64,000 nucleotides of DNA, taken from assembly GCF_020085105.1 (NCBI RefSeq), contig NC_058052.1, positions 8,107,733 through 8,171,732 of the forward strand. Reading direction: 5' to 3'. Each line of letters opens with the position of its first letter. Position 1 is the first letter of the stretch. The notes under the pieces were generated by a model, which searched no databases, was not told the DNA's origin, and was given only the letters and a program-made list of their open reading frames with translations. A program made the translations under genes and the position numbers. This document shows positions 1 to 13,902 of this stretch, one piece after another. Source of the DNA: Siniperca chuatsi (Eukaryota; Chordata; Actinopteri; Centrarchiformes; Sinipercidae).

Positions 1-1710
1 TAGACTTTCTGTAGCTGTAATCATCCTTTGCTCATGCTAACTACACCAGTCATTTTTCTATTTATCTCAAAGAAACTGCTACTTATTTTAGAGTAAAAAC
101 AAGTAACTTCCTTTAGTGCCACAAGTTATGCCAAAAAAACACGATTCACGATTGTGTTAAAGCAGTCTTGTCAGAGAGCAACAAAATGGACATTTATTTA
201 TATGAAAATGCCATGGATTATTACTGAAATGTCTCATTTGTTTGTCTTTCCACAGACTTAACAACCCTTAAGTGGATGCATCACTTTCAAGTTAAGAGAA
301 GTCAAGCCCTTTGTTTAATGTTTCCACAACGTACTACTGTTTTACGGATGTCTGATCTAAGTTTAATACAATGTATCTGACCATTTTTCTTCCTTGCTGT
401 TGGCACAAAGACTAATAGACAGTCGGCAATGACATTGAAGGGATAAAGACATCAACGTCATCTCTCTGAGGGAGTGACAGCATAATGTTACGTGTGTCAA
501 AACCTGGGCGACATAATTAATTGCAGCACTCCCTGAACTCACAAAGACTTGTAGAGCTTTACCAATACTTTGCCAATACCCTCTGCTTCAGCTATATCAA
601 AACAAGGAGACAAATTGAGCCACCTGCATGTCTTCAAACTTGACAACTCATCTCACTTGAAAATTGCAAGCATTTTACCCCCCTACAAAGAGGTCCGTAG
701 AGGCTAGCAAACTTCTCACCAGCCAAGGCTTGATAGGTCTTCATGCAGCTACGTGACACTTTGAAAACAGTGGAGACATTCCATAATACTGGAGGCTGGA
801 AAAAGAACATGCAAAGTCCTAATGATGATAGTCCATATGGCCAAGAGCACAGTGTTGGTCACACACTCTGAGATGTTCTGAGAAGTGCTTCACAATTATT
901 TGCAGTGAACTTACATTTGAAAAACAAACCATGACTGTGTGCTCGAAGGCATGCAGTGAGGATTAAGACGTCAGGCATGTTGTTTCTCTGTAACATAAGA
1001 TTTATATAGTATTTTTTAAAGTAAGGCTTTATAGGCTGGTGACTACTACTACTAGTGTAGGGCCAGGTTTACATCGCTGTGTTTTTTATGTGTACCGGCT
1101 GAGACTAATATGACCCTCACTGTCCACTGTACCTATTGTGACGTCAGTGAATCAAATCAAATCAGCTACAAGCGCTAAAAACTATTTGGTGCTTTCTACA
1201 CAATGTTTGTCTATGTTTTTTTCCATAAGAAACATCTGCGTTACATGTCATTAGAGATGTTGCAACACATTCCCAGTGTTAAGTCACCAAAAAGAAAACA
1301 TGAAGACAAAGTCACGGAGGTCTGCGTTTTTGCAAGAGGTGGTGTCTGAACGACGCAGGAGCCCTGAGATCCTGGCTAAAATATAAAGCTCAAAACCACA
1401 GTATGTACTGCAGTGTTTGCCGGCAATACACAAGAGACAAACAAAGAAACAATTAATTTGTCCTTGGCACAACAATAATGAAACTGGAAAACATCAAGGA
1501 TCACGAAAAATCAAGGTGTCACCAAAATTGCCTTGCACAGGCCAACATTACCTCCTTAACTGTGTCATCGTCCCCTGCTGTGAAAGCTCTGGCAACAATG
1601 ACGGAACAAACAACAACCAAAATGAAAACCTATTATCCTTATTTCCAGCTCTATATTTTTATTCTAGAGTAGCTTTGCATGATTCAGAGTAAAAAAAAAA
1701 AAAAATCTTA
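1..1710. other. intergenic, nothing recognised
   Basis: AT-rich single-copy-looking DNA on the 3' side of rab11fip2. Only short open frames without codon structure or recognisable domains are present. Confidence 0.6.
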
Positions 1711-2692
1711 AACTGGACCTTTAGGCTATGCAGCCCCTCAGTTCATCCTTGTCACTTCAGCTGTTTTAGCTTCTGACTCTTTAAGGCCCCCCTCTCTATA
1801 ACCTCACTTTCTTCTGATTGGCCAACCTTACAGAAACCTGCTGAGGGGCAGTGAGCACTGCCTCATTGTCTTGCCGGTGTGCTCGACGGCATATGACATC
1901 TACAGTAACTTACAGAAAATAGCAATATGGGACACTGAATTGGATTAATTTACTGTTTATCAGACCACAAATAAGACAAGAATTAGGTTTGAAAAACTAT
2001 AGACGCCACCCGAATGGAGTGTTTCTGAGGGCCGGGCCTCACTGCTTACTGTTCAAAAACACACAACTTTGATCACTTTATTCACTGATTTTGGTGAAAT
2101 TGGATCCTATTTTATGGAGAACATTTTTTCTGGTTTTCCCTCTGAGGCCTCTTAGGCCCGGGCTCCAAGCTCCCAGTTTGGGCAGAGTCAGCTAGCTAAT
2201 AGCGCTAGCTGCACGGCTAATAGAGCTAACAGTAGCTACAGTTAGCAAAGCCATCTGTTCCTTTCCTTCATAACTGAAAAAGCACTTTCTGCAAGACATA
2301 CTGAACAACCTCCAAAAACCTGAAGAGTAGTCCTGAACAGAGTAATCTCGCATAGCCAGACCTATCTTCATACTTACTTTTAGCGCTATGAACAGAGTGG
2401 TTGAATAACTCAGACAGACTGAGGGGGTGGATGGGCGTGTCCCTGTCAAACTAACTAAACTAGGTGTGTATGCAAATGTGTGCCTTGGTTACGTAACCAA
2501 GGTACGGAACAAGAGGCAGGAATTCCAACAAGGCGTGTCAGACAGTGTTTTCTGTGGGAGAGAAGACCTGCCTTTGGCAAGGACTTTGGGCTTTGTGACT
2601 TTTCAGACCTTTTACATGCACAAAAATGCTACACAACACAATAAAGGGCAGGGAAACCCTGAAAAAGCACAATATGGCCTCTTTAAAGAGTA
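1711..2692 (-). mobile_element. interspersed teleost-type repeat, about 1 kb
   Basis: Read on the minus strand, it begins CTCTTTAAAGAGGCCATATTG and continues with text I associate with a common fish interspersed repeat (GCACAATATGGCC next to CTTTAAAG, then a stretch rich in TTAGC words at 2190-2250). It includes the perfect palindrome at 2483-2502. No open frame for a transposase or reverse transcriptase. Family and low-coordinate boundary are uncertain. Confidence 0.45.
2483..2502. repeat. 20-bp perfect palindrome CCTTGGTTACGTAACCAAGG
   Basis: Perfect two-fold symmetry centred on TTACGTAA, a consensus site for C/EBP and PAR-bZIP factors. It lies inside the putative 1-kb repeat, so copies may be spread across the genome. 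Confidence 0.9.
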
Positions 2693-4961
2693 ACTACACA
2701 CCAAATTGTTTTTTTACACTGTACAGATAATCCCCTAGGTCTATGTTGGCATATGGTGTTAATACAGGCTATTTTTCCAACAATACACTAAAGATGAGTT
2801 TGCACACTAAAAACTTGAGGTAATTATTTTTAGTCAAAAAATGCATGATGCAGTTTTATGGCCGGTAACAAATATTTTGGCTGCTAAATTTTCTCCGTTT
2901 ACCTGCCATTGGCAGATGAGCCAAAAAGTTTTTGGTTAAAAAATGATTATCACCAGGAATTGTGCTGATAGGACTGTAGATGACTTACAGTTACTGTGCA
3001 TCACAAAAAAAGAGAACAAAAAGAGAAAGACAGAGAGGGAACGAGGCAAGAGAAAGATATTTAAATTCCTTTCATTAAAACTTATGACTTTGTATTTTAT
3101 GGTATTGTAATCCTCTCTATGAGCAATTTTGTAATAGCATAAACCATTATTTATCTCAGATTAATTAGATTAAAGACCTTTTAAATCTCGTCTGGTGTAG
3201 AACGCCCATGGAGCTTCTCTATTCACAGCGAAGAAACACCAATAGATCTCTCCTGCCGATCACTTTTTGTAGATTAGAGGATTGTTATTAATTGGTCAAT
3301 TGGCTAATTGTTCTTTTTCTTAATTAGTCACCGCAGAGGAATAATGGGCTTTGTTCAGTGACCCTCATTTACAGTAATGTGCTTGTCACATTTGTCAGGA
3401 TTCACACACATGCAAGCCACATGGCGAGCCAAAATCTATTGGGCAGAAATATAGTATTGTGTAGTTGGAGAATACCAAACTAAATTAAACAAATCATGGA
3501 TCACACAACTGACCCATAGCATAAATCTTATTACCCATTGGCTATTGTATGTATTTTTTTTCAAGCTGTAAGAACACATTTTATTTGCAAAAAATGCTTA
3601 CTGTAGTATTTGTAGGATGAGGAAAGGTTGCACATGTTTACATTCATGTATGCATAGTAAGTAGAAAATAAAGGGTAGAACTAGAGAAGCACAGACAATG
3701 TTAGTGTTTCTGAAGCTGCTTGAACTGCAACAAAGCAAGAGAGAATGCTGTTTTGTTAATGCAGAAACAGTACTGCTAAATTAGTCGCATTCTGCATGTC
3801 TGCAATGAACAACAAACTGAAAATCATAACCTCCTTGGTAGAAGCAGTATACAGAGCCTTGTATTTTGTTTTTCCCAAAACTGTCTGTAGCTCACATATT
3901 AAAGTCCCTCTCAGGTCTGTTGGGCTACACTAGTGGTTCCTGGCACAATTCAAACAATGTCCCTTCACAAACCGAAATATTCCCATCACTACAAGGACAG
4001 CCAATCTGAGGCAATTCCTCTTCCCACAAACTACAAGTGGTCAGCAAATGGCTTGACTGGTAACCAAAATCTAATGCTTTCCAACTCCAACTACCACAAA
4101 CATTATTGCCATGAGAAATTTATAGGAGATCTGTAATGGCATCTGACAGCATTTCCCAAATGAGGTAAGCAGGGAAAATGTTTAATAAAGTGGATCTTGA
4201 CCTCTGGCTTCAACTCCTGGCCCATCTATATGAGTGTGGGCAGATGAAAGAGTCACAAAACAACCTCCATCTAACTGCCCCTGCATGCAGCACGTTAACC
4301 AGGGTAAAAAAAATAAATCTACCTGATAACGGCCATAAAACGTAATAACATAAAAACAGGACCAAAACCAGTATTTGGGGTAATTAAAGCAATGTACTAG
4401 AAGTATTCGGATGGACAGTAACATTTACCATCTAAAAGGATTTCACGTCAGTGAGAGAAAGAGTGTCTAATGTTGCACGATAGTTTCAGCACCCTTGTAT
4501 GCTTATTTTATGTCCTCAGCTAAGGAGATAACAACCATGTTGAATATCCAACAAAAAGCAAACCTATTACACTGCCTCAGTTACAATTTTAATGTGAAAA
4601 ATACAGTCATCTTATTAAACTAAATCACAAAATGGTTCAGAGAGGAGCATCCCAACACGTTCTAATCGAGATGCTGAAGGTTTGCCTTAAACTTCAAATC
4701 ATATTCAGACAGTGGGTATTTAGACTCTCACACAAAATGACAAATTGAAAATCAAATCAAAATGATTCAAATAAAAATCGAAAGTGAAAAGCACAGTTTC
4801 TCCTAAAGTCAATTTGTTTATTAAATTGTTGCCTCTCTTGCCCCTCATAGATTTACTTGATTGGGTACTGATGTACAAAATTTGCATACAGCTTTCTGAT
4901 AGTGTATTCGGTGGCACCAATATACAAAGTGGCTTAATCAAACAGCTCAGTCAAACAAAGA
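2693..4961. other. intergenic
   Basis: AT-rich. A homeodomain-site-dense segment at about 3195-3400 is listed separately. No exon is recognised. Confidence 0.6.
3195..3400. promoter_or_regulatory. candidate non-coding regulatory element, homeodomain-site cluster
   Basis: Three homeodomain cores in 40 bp: TTAATTGG at 3288-3295, CTAATTG at 3304-3310 and TTAATTAG at 3320-3327, in a block of more complex sequence. Conservation cannot be judged here. Confidence 0.3.
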
Positions 4962-4969
4962 ATATATAC

Positions 4970-5018
<49 letters not shown>

Positions 5019-5031
5019 TATATATATATAT
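4962..5031. repeat. (TA)n microsatellite
   Basis: About 70 bp of nearly pure TA with a few CA interruptions, followed by (TTTA)n. Confidence 0.95.
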
Positions 5032-5040
5032 TTATTTATT

Positions 5041-7140
5041 TAAATTGGTTGTTTAATTTAAAAATATTGAGATGAAATGCAACCAATGACATCCAACAAA
5101 ACTGAAGTTAATTCTCTGAAATGTCTAACTTAGCCCAAAAACAACAAGCAGACTGAATCCTAAATCACTCAAGTAACAGGTTAATACTTTCTATTAGAAC
5201 AGTGTGGGGTGATGTCACATCCTCCTGGCCATGCCTCCTACTGTAAACTGTCCATTGCCATCATCTGTAAGATGACCAGAGAGCGCAGCTCAACAAGGAG
5301 CTCTGTATGAGAGACCATGAAGCCAGACACTCAAAGACATTGGCAGACTTCGCTGAGCTCAGCCCAAATATACAACACGCTCCCCTCAAACCTGGGCTTG
5401 TTTAGCTGCTGGCACCCGGAGGCGTCAGTCAGATGTATGCCAGCTGAGCTGAAATGTGCCCACAGAGTACACGCTGCAGCATCACTACCAGCACTCGTGC
5501 CCTCACCTTGTCTACCTTGGCAGTTTTTGAGTTTGATGGAAAAAATGGCCCATTGCAAACGACAAGTCAAGTGCCAGACAGCATATTTATACATCTCAAT
5601 TAGCAATAATGAAGCCCAGTACCTGCCAACGATCTGGTTACTGTGTCGTGCTGACTAGACTGTATGTCTGTTGTTTGCCTTCTACTTACATGAGAACTGC
5701 ACAAATAAAATAGGTGAAAGGATCCTGTGTTGTGCTAAAACCATTAGATCCGATAACAAACATGTAATGATGATGGATCTTTAAAGGCAGGTAACATTTG
5801 AAGATGAAAATGTTTAGTCTGAATAAGCCTGTTACATCACTTAATGATAACTAAGCTTATATCTATAGAAAGGTAAAACTTGCAGGCTGCAGCATGCCTC
5901 AGATTTACAGAAGATTATGAATGAGCAGGAGATGATTATTAGTTGCTCTCACAGTTTGTCATGTCACAGATCATTCATTTAACAGGGCCTGTCAGGACAT
6001 GGTGAATGACTACAGATTCTCGTGATGTTTTGTTTAAAAGGCCCCGTGACTTCAGGCCGTGTTCGGATGCAAACATGTTTAGATCTGTCGTCAGCGATAA
6101 GTTTGAGCCCTGCACAGCGAGACATTCTTTATGAAGGTAATGGAAACAAGTTGCATGGATTTTTTACCGTGAAATAGGCTACAGCCTTCCTCCTGACGTC
6201 TGGATTTATGGCCTGGTAATTCCCCTCTGGAGTAATTTGGCTGGTACATCTGCAGCTTAGCAGCATTCCAGCAGAGCTCTCCTGTGCTGTGAAGTCAGGA
6301 GATGACTGATTGATTGATTGTATTACTCTAGTTTTAGCATGGCTTTACTGAGCTATTGCAGTGAAGTTCTAATGTGATCTGTCCACTACAAACTACAACT
6401 GTGCTTGACGTAAGCAGTAAGCGGCCTTCCTGCTGCTGGGTTATCCTGCTGTGATGATCACAAATCATAGTTAAAAAGTGAACTTAGCATAATAACCCAC
6501 AGCAATAACAATACACACACTGACTGATATTGTTTTAGATTAGAGGAAATTTAACCTCCTTCCACACAGAAAAATATCTAGGTTACATACAGTTCAATCC
6601 AGGACCATTATTAAGACAGTGTCTGACTACGACATAACTTTACTGTGTAATGGAAATCTTCTGCTTGATTATATGTAATTCATCACTGTTGATAATATCA
6701 TAATAATCAGTTATAGTTTCTCACTGCTTTCACACTAGTGATCCCTCTTCAAGTGCTTTGTGGTACAAATTACAGGCTAAAAATGACCTAATACAAACCT
6801 ATGGTCTGCTGACAGCTCATGTTTCCTAGCTTTTAGGTGATAAGTCCCAGGCACGTGCTGCTTAGACAGTGATAATGAGACCAGTCGCTCACCAGCTTGC
6901 TGAAGAAACACTGCGGTCCTATGAGCTCAACCTTTTTCCCAAAACAGTCAGGCCTGCAAAGAGTACAAAATATCCAAGTCTAAAAGACAGTCTAACACAA
7001 GACAAGGTGACAAGGTGAAATTTGACTTGAGTAGAAGTGAAATTACTGGATAAAAATCCACTATTCTTTAATGGTACTTGTGTATATAAATAGGCAAAAT
7101 AAAAGGCCATAAATCCACTAAACTAAAAGTAATTAATGTG
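5041..7140. other. intergenic
   Basis: No gene found. The segment at about 5920-6300 is less AT-rich and of higher complexity, and is listed as a weak regulatory candidate. Confidence 0.55.
5920..6300. promoter_or_regulatory. weak candidate non-coding regulatory element
   Basis: A higher-complexity island in AT-rich surroundings with no open frame. Selected by texture only. Confidence 0.22.
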
Positions 7141-7144
7141 TCAT

Positions 7145-7800
7145 TAACCACTGTTAAAGTTGCTGGTAGTTAGTCCCTTCTTTTTTACTAAAAGTTATGC
7201 TATGACCTCCATTCAATAAAACAGGGAGAGAACACGAGGCACTTCACATTTCACTATGTCAATATTAGCTGTGTAGTACTATGAGAATTGTTGAATTAAC
7301 ATTAATATTATGTAATGCCATTTTTCCAACTCTTACTTCACTTTGTTAATTTTAATTAACAAACTACACTCTTGCTTGCCAGCTAGCAATAACGTTACTA
7401 AAGTTATAACGTTACTAACTTAGCCAACCCAAAACATCTACTTAAATAAAGTCCAATAACGACTATTAAAGTTTCCCTTCTTTTTAACATAAAGTTATCC
7501 TATCCAATAAAACATGGAGAGAACATGGACAATTCACATTTCACTATGCTTATGTTAGCTAGTGTTAATGTAGTAGTGTAACGTTAGTGTTGTGAAAATT
7601 TGTTAAATTCATGACGTTACCTTATTTAATGCCATTTAAACAAAAAACTGAAAACGTAACCGTACTTCGTTCATTTTAATTTGTTTTTAGCCATTCAACT
7701 TAATAGCAAAATTAGCTAATTACAGTCTAGCTAGCGAGCTAGCAACATCTATGCTAACTAACCCAAAAACAATATAGCTAGCTAACAGATACATGACAGC
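7145..7800. repeat. diverged tandem duplication, unit about 290-315 bp
   Basis: Two direct copies in the same order. Shared words are CCCTTCTTTTT, AAAGTTAT, CAATAAAACA, GGAGAGAACA, TTCACATTTCACTATG (7242-7257 and 7532-7547, offset 290), AATGCCATTT and the TTTTAATT block, ending in CTAGC-rich text. The copies carry indels and many substitutions, so the duplication is old. The second copy is followed by a GCTAGCTA-rich stretch. Confidence 0.8.
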
Positions 7801-7804
7801 TGGC

Positions 7805-10080
7805 TAGCTACATTACAGTAATGTAATCTTAATATTACCCCCAGATGTTGTACTGTTTAGATGTAGAATTTGCATCTGTCCATATGCAGAACACAGTCAC
7901 ATTTTATGAAAGCAAACTGAGCCGAGGTCCGAGCTGATATCTGAGCTGTCATGTTTGCCACAACACTACGTTACCTGAATCCTGTGGCCTCTTTCTACTT
8001 TATCTCCACTGTAGTGCTATTGAATTTCAGATCTTTAGCAAAATAAAATTTGTCACAGAAGTATGCTATTTTGTCCAATGACAATCTAAAATTTAGATAT
8101 GGGAAAATACAAATGAAAAGACTGCATGCAAAATGTATTCCACAACATGTTGAAACCAGGGTTGTTCTAGACTTAGTGCTGTCTGCCAACAATATACTTA
8201 ACCTGGTTAGTATACTGAACTTTAGTGACAACAGGATTGGCATACATTTATACCTTCAAAAAATATCTTTTAATGTACAGGATAAACTTTATGTGTTTAT
8301 TGACCATACATCCCTTTTGTAGCTACATGAGTTCTAGTCTGCATCCTTCACCCTTGTGTTGACAGATTCCCTCTTTCCTCTGGTTGTCATCTGTCTTTGT
8401 TCACCTGATACCAGACGCGTGGCAGCTATCAGAGGAAGACAATACCATCAATACAATGCACAACGCTGGGATCTGCAGCACGTTTGACACCTGATTTATC
8501 TCAAGCACCTATTCAGATTAGTTAACTATCCAACAAAGAGTCCTGCGTATGAGGAGTGGTTGGGGTCTGATACTCTGGGGAGTTTGAGGGGTTAACTTTG
8601 ACATCTGGCCTCCAACAAGTTCAGGCCAGCTGCCCAAATAGGTCTGGTTTTTCCCCTGAAAACACCTCATCCATCTGCTGAATTTTCTCCTCATATAAGT
8701 TTCTCCATGATTGCCTGAGGCACTTCCATTCACTGACGCGTGCGGGGTGACACTGATCCCTGCTATGATGCCCATCCATATTTAAAGGGGAGTGCAGGTG
8801 ACCTGTGGGTGGCCCTTTCTGGCACGCTTGGGCTCTCCTGCACCCACAGAATCTTGCATAACACGTTTGTTGAATATTTCCTCAAATTACAGCAATAAGA
8901 TATAAAGCACAATGAACTAATGGGCTTTAATGTAGGAGGCACTCAGATGACACGTGCGGCTGCCGTACAAAAGCTGGGATCTGTGAAATTCAATCTGTGG
9001 ATGAATGTGTAAGGATGACAATGAGTATGCCAATTAGCTTATGAATACAACAGGTGACACCTACATGAAGCCCAATTACACACTTATTTGTGTTCAGTGT
9101 CTCCCAAGGCAGACTATAAGTTAACACAGGAAGATAAAAAATTAATCATGATGCATGCTGCCAATTCTGTCACCAGACAGCATTATCTTGAAATTAACTT
9201 TGAGCATGGCTGCATCTAAATGTTACTGACACTTAAATTTAGCCTTGTATGAAACAAAGTTTAACCTAATTATTCAATCAGCACGGGTGGTTCTGTCACT
9301 ATTTCAGTCACCTGTAGCATTCAAAGATTGTTTCATTACAGGAATTATGTAAGCAATTTTGTATTTTCCTGTTGTCCATGGTAACCACTGCTATGTATCT
9401 TCCATCGTCAGATCTAAAGCAGTGCTGTGGTGTGCAGTGCAGGCTGCTGCGGTGTTGAGGTGCACCTCTTCAGGGACTACCAGATTGAGGTGACACGGGA
9501 GAGGTCATGGTTTAACCTGCTATGCGGCGGGGTGATGGGGAAGCAAACCGACCCACAAAAGCATCAGCTGGTAAACAACATAAGTGTTTCTTGTCCCAAA
9601 AGATTTCACACAGTCTTGTTGCACACATAGGCAAATTAGAGTGGAGTTTTAACAAGCAATCTTGCTACTCAGTTGTCAAACGATGCCACTTCTCTCTTTT
9701 GCCAGGAAGGCATGGGAATTTCTCCAGAACAAAAGGAAGAGCTGCTTTGAGCAGGGAGAAAACAAAAGCTTGACACAAATCAGCACAATTAGAAACACTA
9801 ATCGTGGTTTAACTGCAAGTGAAATCAGAGTCAATTGAGAGTGGTTTTAATTTATCTATAAGAATCATAGGACAGGTGTTGAACGAAAGAAGCAGCTGAA
9901 TAGCAATCCATTTTATGGAAGATTTGCATCAGATTTACACTGCAGTGTTGGATTGACCACATCTGCTGTAAAATGTAAGGATACGTATTACAAAATTTCT
10001 TATTTCATTTGTGGTTAAAATGTCTTGATGGCATAACATGACAATAAACAAACAAACAAAAACAATACAACAGCAGTTTT
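7805..10080. other. intergenic between repeats and the rab11fip2 3' end
   Basis: No exon recognised. The block at 8430-9190 is a weak regulatory candidate. The GC-richer 9420-9560 stretch has no convincing frame. Confidence 0.5.
8430..9190. promoter_or_regulatory. weak candidate non-coding regulatory element
   Basis: Complex sequence with scattered TAAT cores (for example CCAATTAGC near 9031 and TTAATCATG near 9142) and no open frame. Selected by texture; conservation not tested. Confidence 0.25.
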
Positions 10081-10093
10081 CATTTACAGTGAG

Positions 10094-10099
10094 TTTATT
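10094..10099 (-). other. candidate distal polyadenylation signal AATAAA
   Basis: TTTATT on the plus strand is AATAAA in mRNA sense. Downstream, the mRNA-sense strand has a T/G-rich run (TTTTTGTTTGTTTGTTTATTG, about 10061-10041), as expected of a downstream element. This is the more convincing of the two AATAAA signals seen after the rab11fip2 stop. Confidence 0.45.
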
Positions 10100-11795
10100 G
10101 AAAAGGACAATACAATCTTGCTTGTGCCTTTCAAACAAAATCCAGTAGAACATTGGAATTTGATTATGATGGTGATAATATCCAAAAATTCATGTTTGAA
10201 ATTGTAGTACATGGAGATTGGGTGAATATCAAGAAATGCATCACCAAATTGAATTTATGCTTGGGTTGGCACTTTACAGTCACCATTAACAGCATTGCAC
10301 TGTTATCATAATTTATACATATTCTAGACCCCAATGTGTTTCCAGAACTACAATAATAAAAAAGCCATACATTCTTGTCCCCAAATATCCAGGTATGAAA
10401 GTCTTGCATATTGGCTATTATGTGAAAGTATTTAACAAAACAAAAAGCTCATCTACCTTCTCCGATGAAAGGACGTTTGTTAACACACTGTACAATTTTG
10501 TGTTAAATACATTATAAGGTAGTGTGGTGAGAGTTAATGAAAACGAACCCAATGTTCAAAACACGTGATTTGACATGCAGAAATAACAAGAATCCAAACA
10601 CACCCATTTACTTTATCTTGTTACATTACAAGGCATGTGCCTGAATGAGCGAGACCCAATACACATTGACTGTCTTCAGAAGTAGACCAACATGTTACAT
10701 GTATCAAAATGTCATTATAGGTCTCCACCATGCTGGGGCACTAAACTCAACTCATATGTTTAATTGTGTTGGCCTCTGTGCACCAACCTCCATACAATTC
10801 TGTAAACTCAATGAAGCTTTGCTAACTGGCAAGATCTTTTATAAACACCGTCATCATTTCCTTCAAAACTGTGTGCCACATTACAAGCACCGTCAGGGGA
10901 TTTAGCGGGAGCTTAAGTCTTAGTGTCTGGCAACTGTATGTGGCCTATGGCAAGCAGCATCATATAATCAGGAGAAGACTTAAAAGACTGCCAGAGGAGG
11001 ACTGCGAGATCCGACTCAAGCTTTATGTCATCTTCATCAAAAGGTTCAATGCATGCTTCGTCAACATGGAAAAAAATCCACGTTTGCACTATTTTTTGGA
11101 ATGGGGTGGACATTCACCTACAACACAATTTAATGCATGTGCAAAACAATCTATATAAACTTAAATTACACAGGGCCATGGCCAAATTTTATAGGAAATT
11201 TTGCCTCTAAGCATTTTGAGTGCTTTGCATATTCAAACACTGGCATTAATTGGATGACAAATATTATGCAAAGAGGCAAGGAAGAAGTATAATAATGATG
11301 CAGGGCTTTTTTGCAATGTACTCCCTTACACTGTTGTGCTAGAAAATGATTTGAAAATGCTTTTCATTTAGATTTATGTTTTAGTCTGACATCTACCAAA
11401 GCACCAAATTACATTAAAGCATAAAGCAAATGTAGCAATCAAGCTAAAAGAAAAAATGACAGGCAAAATTAATTAATTTTAACTACTCACCCCTCATTTT
11501 TCATTTGAACTAAATAACCTCAGGGTCCAAATGTGTTCAACATCATTTTTAAGACCTTATCTTTTGTTATTTCATCATACAAGCAAAGCAATGGGGCTTT
11601 AGGGCACATTGTAGACCATAATCACCTGTTCCATACTCTGTATGAGTATGACTCTATGATGCACAATATGACCTACACTAAAATATCACTGCCAGAAATC
11701 TGTGCATTTGCATTGCTAGCAAGACAAATTATCTATAACTACAATGTCAGTTTAGCTCAAATGAAAGATGGGTGGTGAATACTAAGTTTTACACT

Positions 11796-11801
11796 TTTAT
11801 T
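11796..11801 (-). other. candidate proximal polyadenylation signal AATAAA
   Basis: AATAAA in mRNA sense, about 2.9 kb after the rab11fip2 stop. If used it would give a shorter 3' UTR. The downstream element is not obvious. Confidence 0.25.
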
Positions 11802-13373
11802 CCCACTTTTAAAATTTCGTTTAACTCATACTTTGACTGAACCTAACACAGAATAAATCCCCAGAAAGCACATTTCAAACATTTTACAGCACAACAAAAT
11901 GTGCAAAAAGGAGGTGAAGTGATATTACAAATTGACTAGCATGTACAATGGAAGTATTAAGAGCTCGACAAGGTCCATGAACAACTGGCTAACTACCAAT
12001 ACAGGCTAGTTAAAGCTGTTGGTAAAGCCTGTAACACGAGGAGAAGAGAGTTAGCACATGTAGAAAGGCAATCAGTGAGAAGCTTTTCCAGAATGGAAAA
12101 CAGATTCTTATCCACAGCTCTTCTTAATTAGTATCACATAATACTCATCATTTTATGAACTGATTTGAACATTTTTGGCTTTACAAAATAAATGCAGATC
12201 AGATAACCTTTTCCAATACAAAGGAATGAACCCAACATCTGTGTCACATCATCGCATATCCATAATGAAGATGTCTGAGTTTTGTCAGACTAATAGAAAG
12301 AAGGAAGGGGGGAAAACATCACCCATATGAAATGATCTCTTTGGATACACCAAATACTTTAAAAGGCAAGCAAGGTTCAATGGCCTTGTTAGTGTACTGT
12401 ATATTATTTTACATTTAAGAATTGTGTATTTCAAAGCCAACCAGAATACATTCAGTAACAAGAGATTTTGGCTTAAAGTCCAAAAAGAGATCACATACCT
12501 TCAGATGGAATAACTACTTTCACAGCAGCAGAAAAAATGAGTACATGACAAAATGTGTTTCTGAGTGGTTTAACATTCACGAAAAATTAAAACTGACAAG
12601 TCTTTCTGATCTTGATTGACATTCTATAGATACAGTGTAGCACTTTGTCTCAGCTGTGATTTGGTATCATACAGTGTAAAGGTCAAATATTTTGAAGACT
12701 TGAGACTGGAAAGTAATTACAGAACAGATATAAATAGCAGAAATAATACCAGCAAAAGGACAAGATGGATCATTATCTGATAAAGAGGTTTGATATATCA
12801 TTAAAAACGGTGTGTAACTTTGATACTACAAAGCATGTTTAACACTGTACATGAAGTTGCTTTCCATTAAATTAAAAACAAACAATTAAAAATGTAAACC
12901 TAAACATCAGTAAGTGATTATACTATTGTTGAACATCTAGCACAAGCACAGGTATAGGTGATAAAAAGACTAAAACATTTAAGTAGTCATTTAGTTCGAT
13001 TTAGTACCAGCAGTGCAGTCAGCTGCCCTGTAGCTCACTCAGCATTTGTTCAGTAGAAGCTGATAAATGAACAGAATTAAGGAGCGCTGTTCAACATGGA
13101 AACAACATATGTTGTTATGACACAGATTGAGGTGACATATGAGATGACATAAAACAGTAAAATGAGCACAGTTGGCTTCTGACATACGCTATCAAACAGT
13201 TATTTGTCACCTGAATGACACTGATTGGCTTAGTACTCAGTGAATCTTATATGAATGTTAGAATTTTGACTGTTTTGATAATACAAAAAGAAAAATGTAT
13301 TAAAAAGGTAAACAGATATCAATGCAAATGGAAATTGCAAAAATTGTATCAGTAAGACCTTAATACATGAATA

Positions 13374-13394
13374 TTTTTTTTTTTTGGGGGGGGG
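13374..13394. repeat. T12G9 homopolymer pair
   Basis: A T run passes directly into a G run on the plus strand (C9A12 in the probable mRNA sense of the rab11fip2 3' UTR). Confidence 0.9.
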
Positions 13395-13902
13395 TGTACT
13401 AACTGTACAGTGCTAATTCAGTAGAACAGGTGGTGAGGGGGTATTGGGATACAGTAGTGTTTTTACCATAAAGTACCTTAAAAATACATTGAAATGATGT
13501 CCATATGTAAATGAGCTATGACATATTTATAAATAAAGATTGTTCAGCATATATCCACATGTGCAGCTAGGTACCATTTATACAATCTTAAGCAAAAGCT
13601 GTATTTGAAGGAGAGATGAAGGCTGGTCAATCTGTGGAGGCTGTAACAAAGAACTCCAAGCTTTTCTAGTGAATCAAATCAATATTAAAGAGATGAGTTC
13701 AACTCGAAGATGTGATTAAAATGTAAACAAGAACATTTCCAGCAGAATATAAAGCAAGATACTCAATTATTGCACATAAAGTCTGTAAAAGTATCACCTT
13801 CAGTAGGTGACTTTGTGACCCTTGGTCCAAAAAATGACAGTCATCACAAATAAAATCAAGACTGAAAAGTCAGTAACTGATAATAAAATGTATGTTTGTT
13901 CC

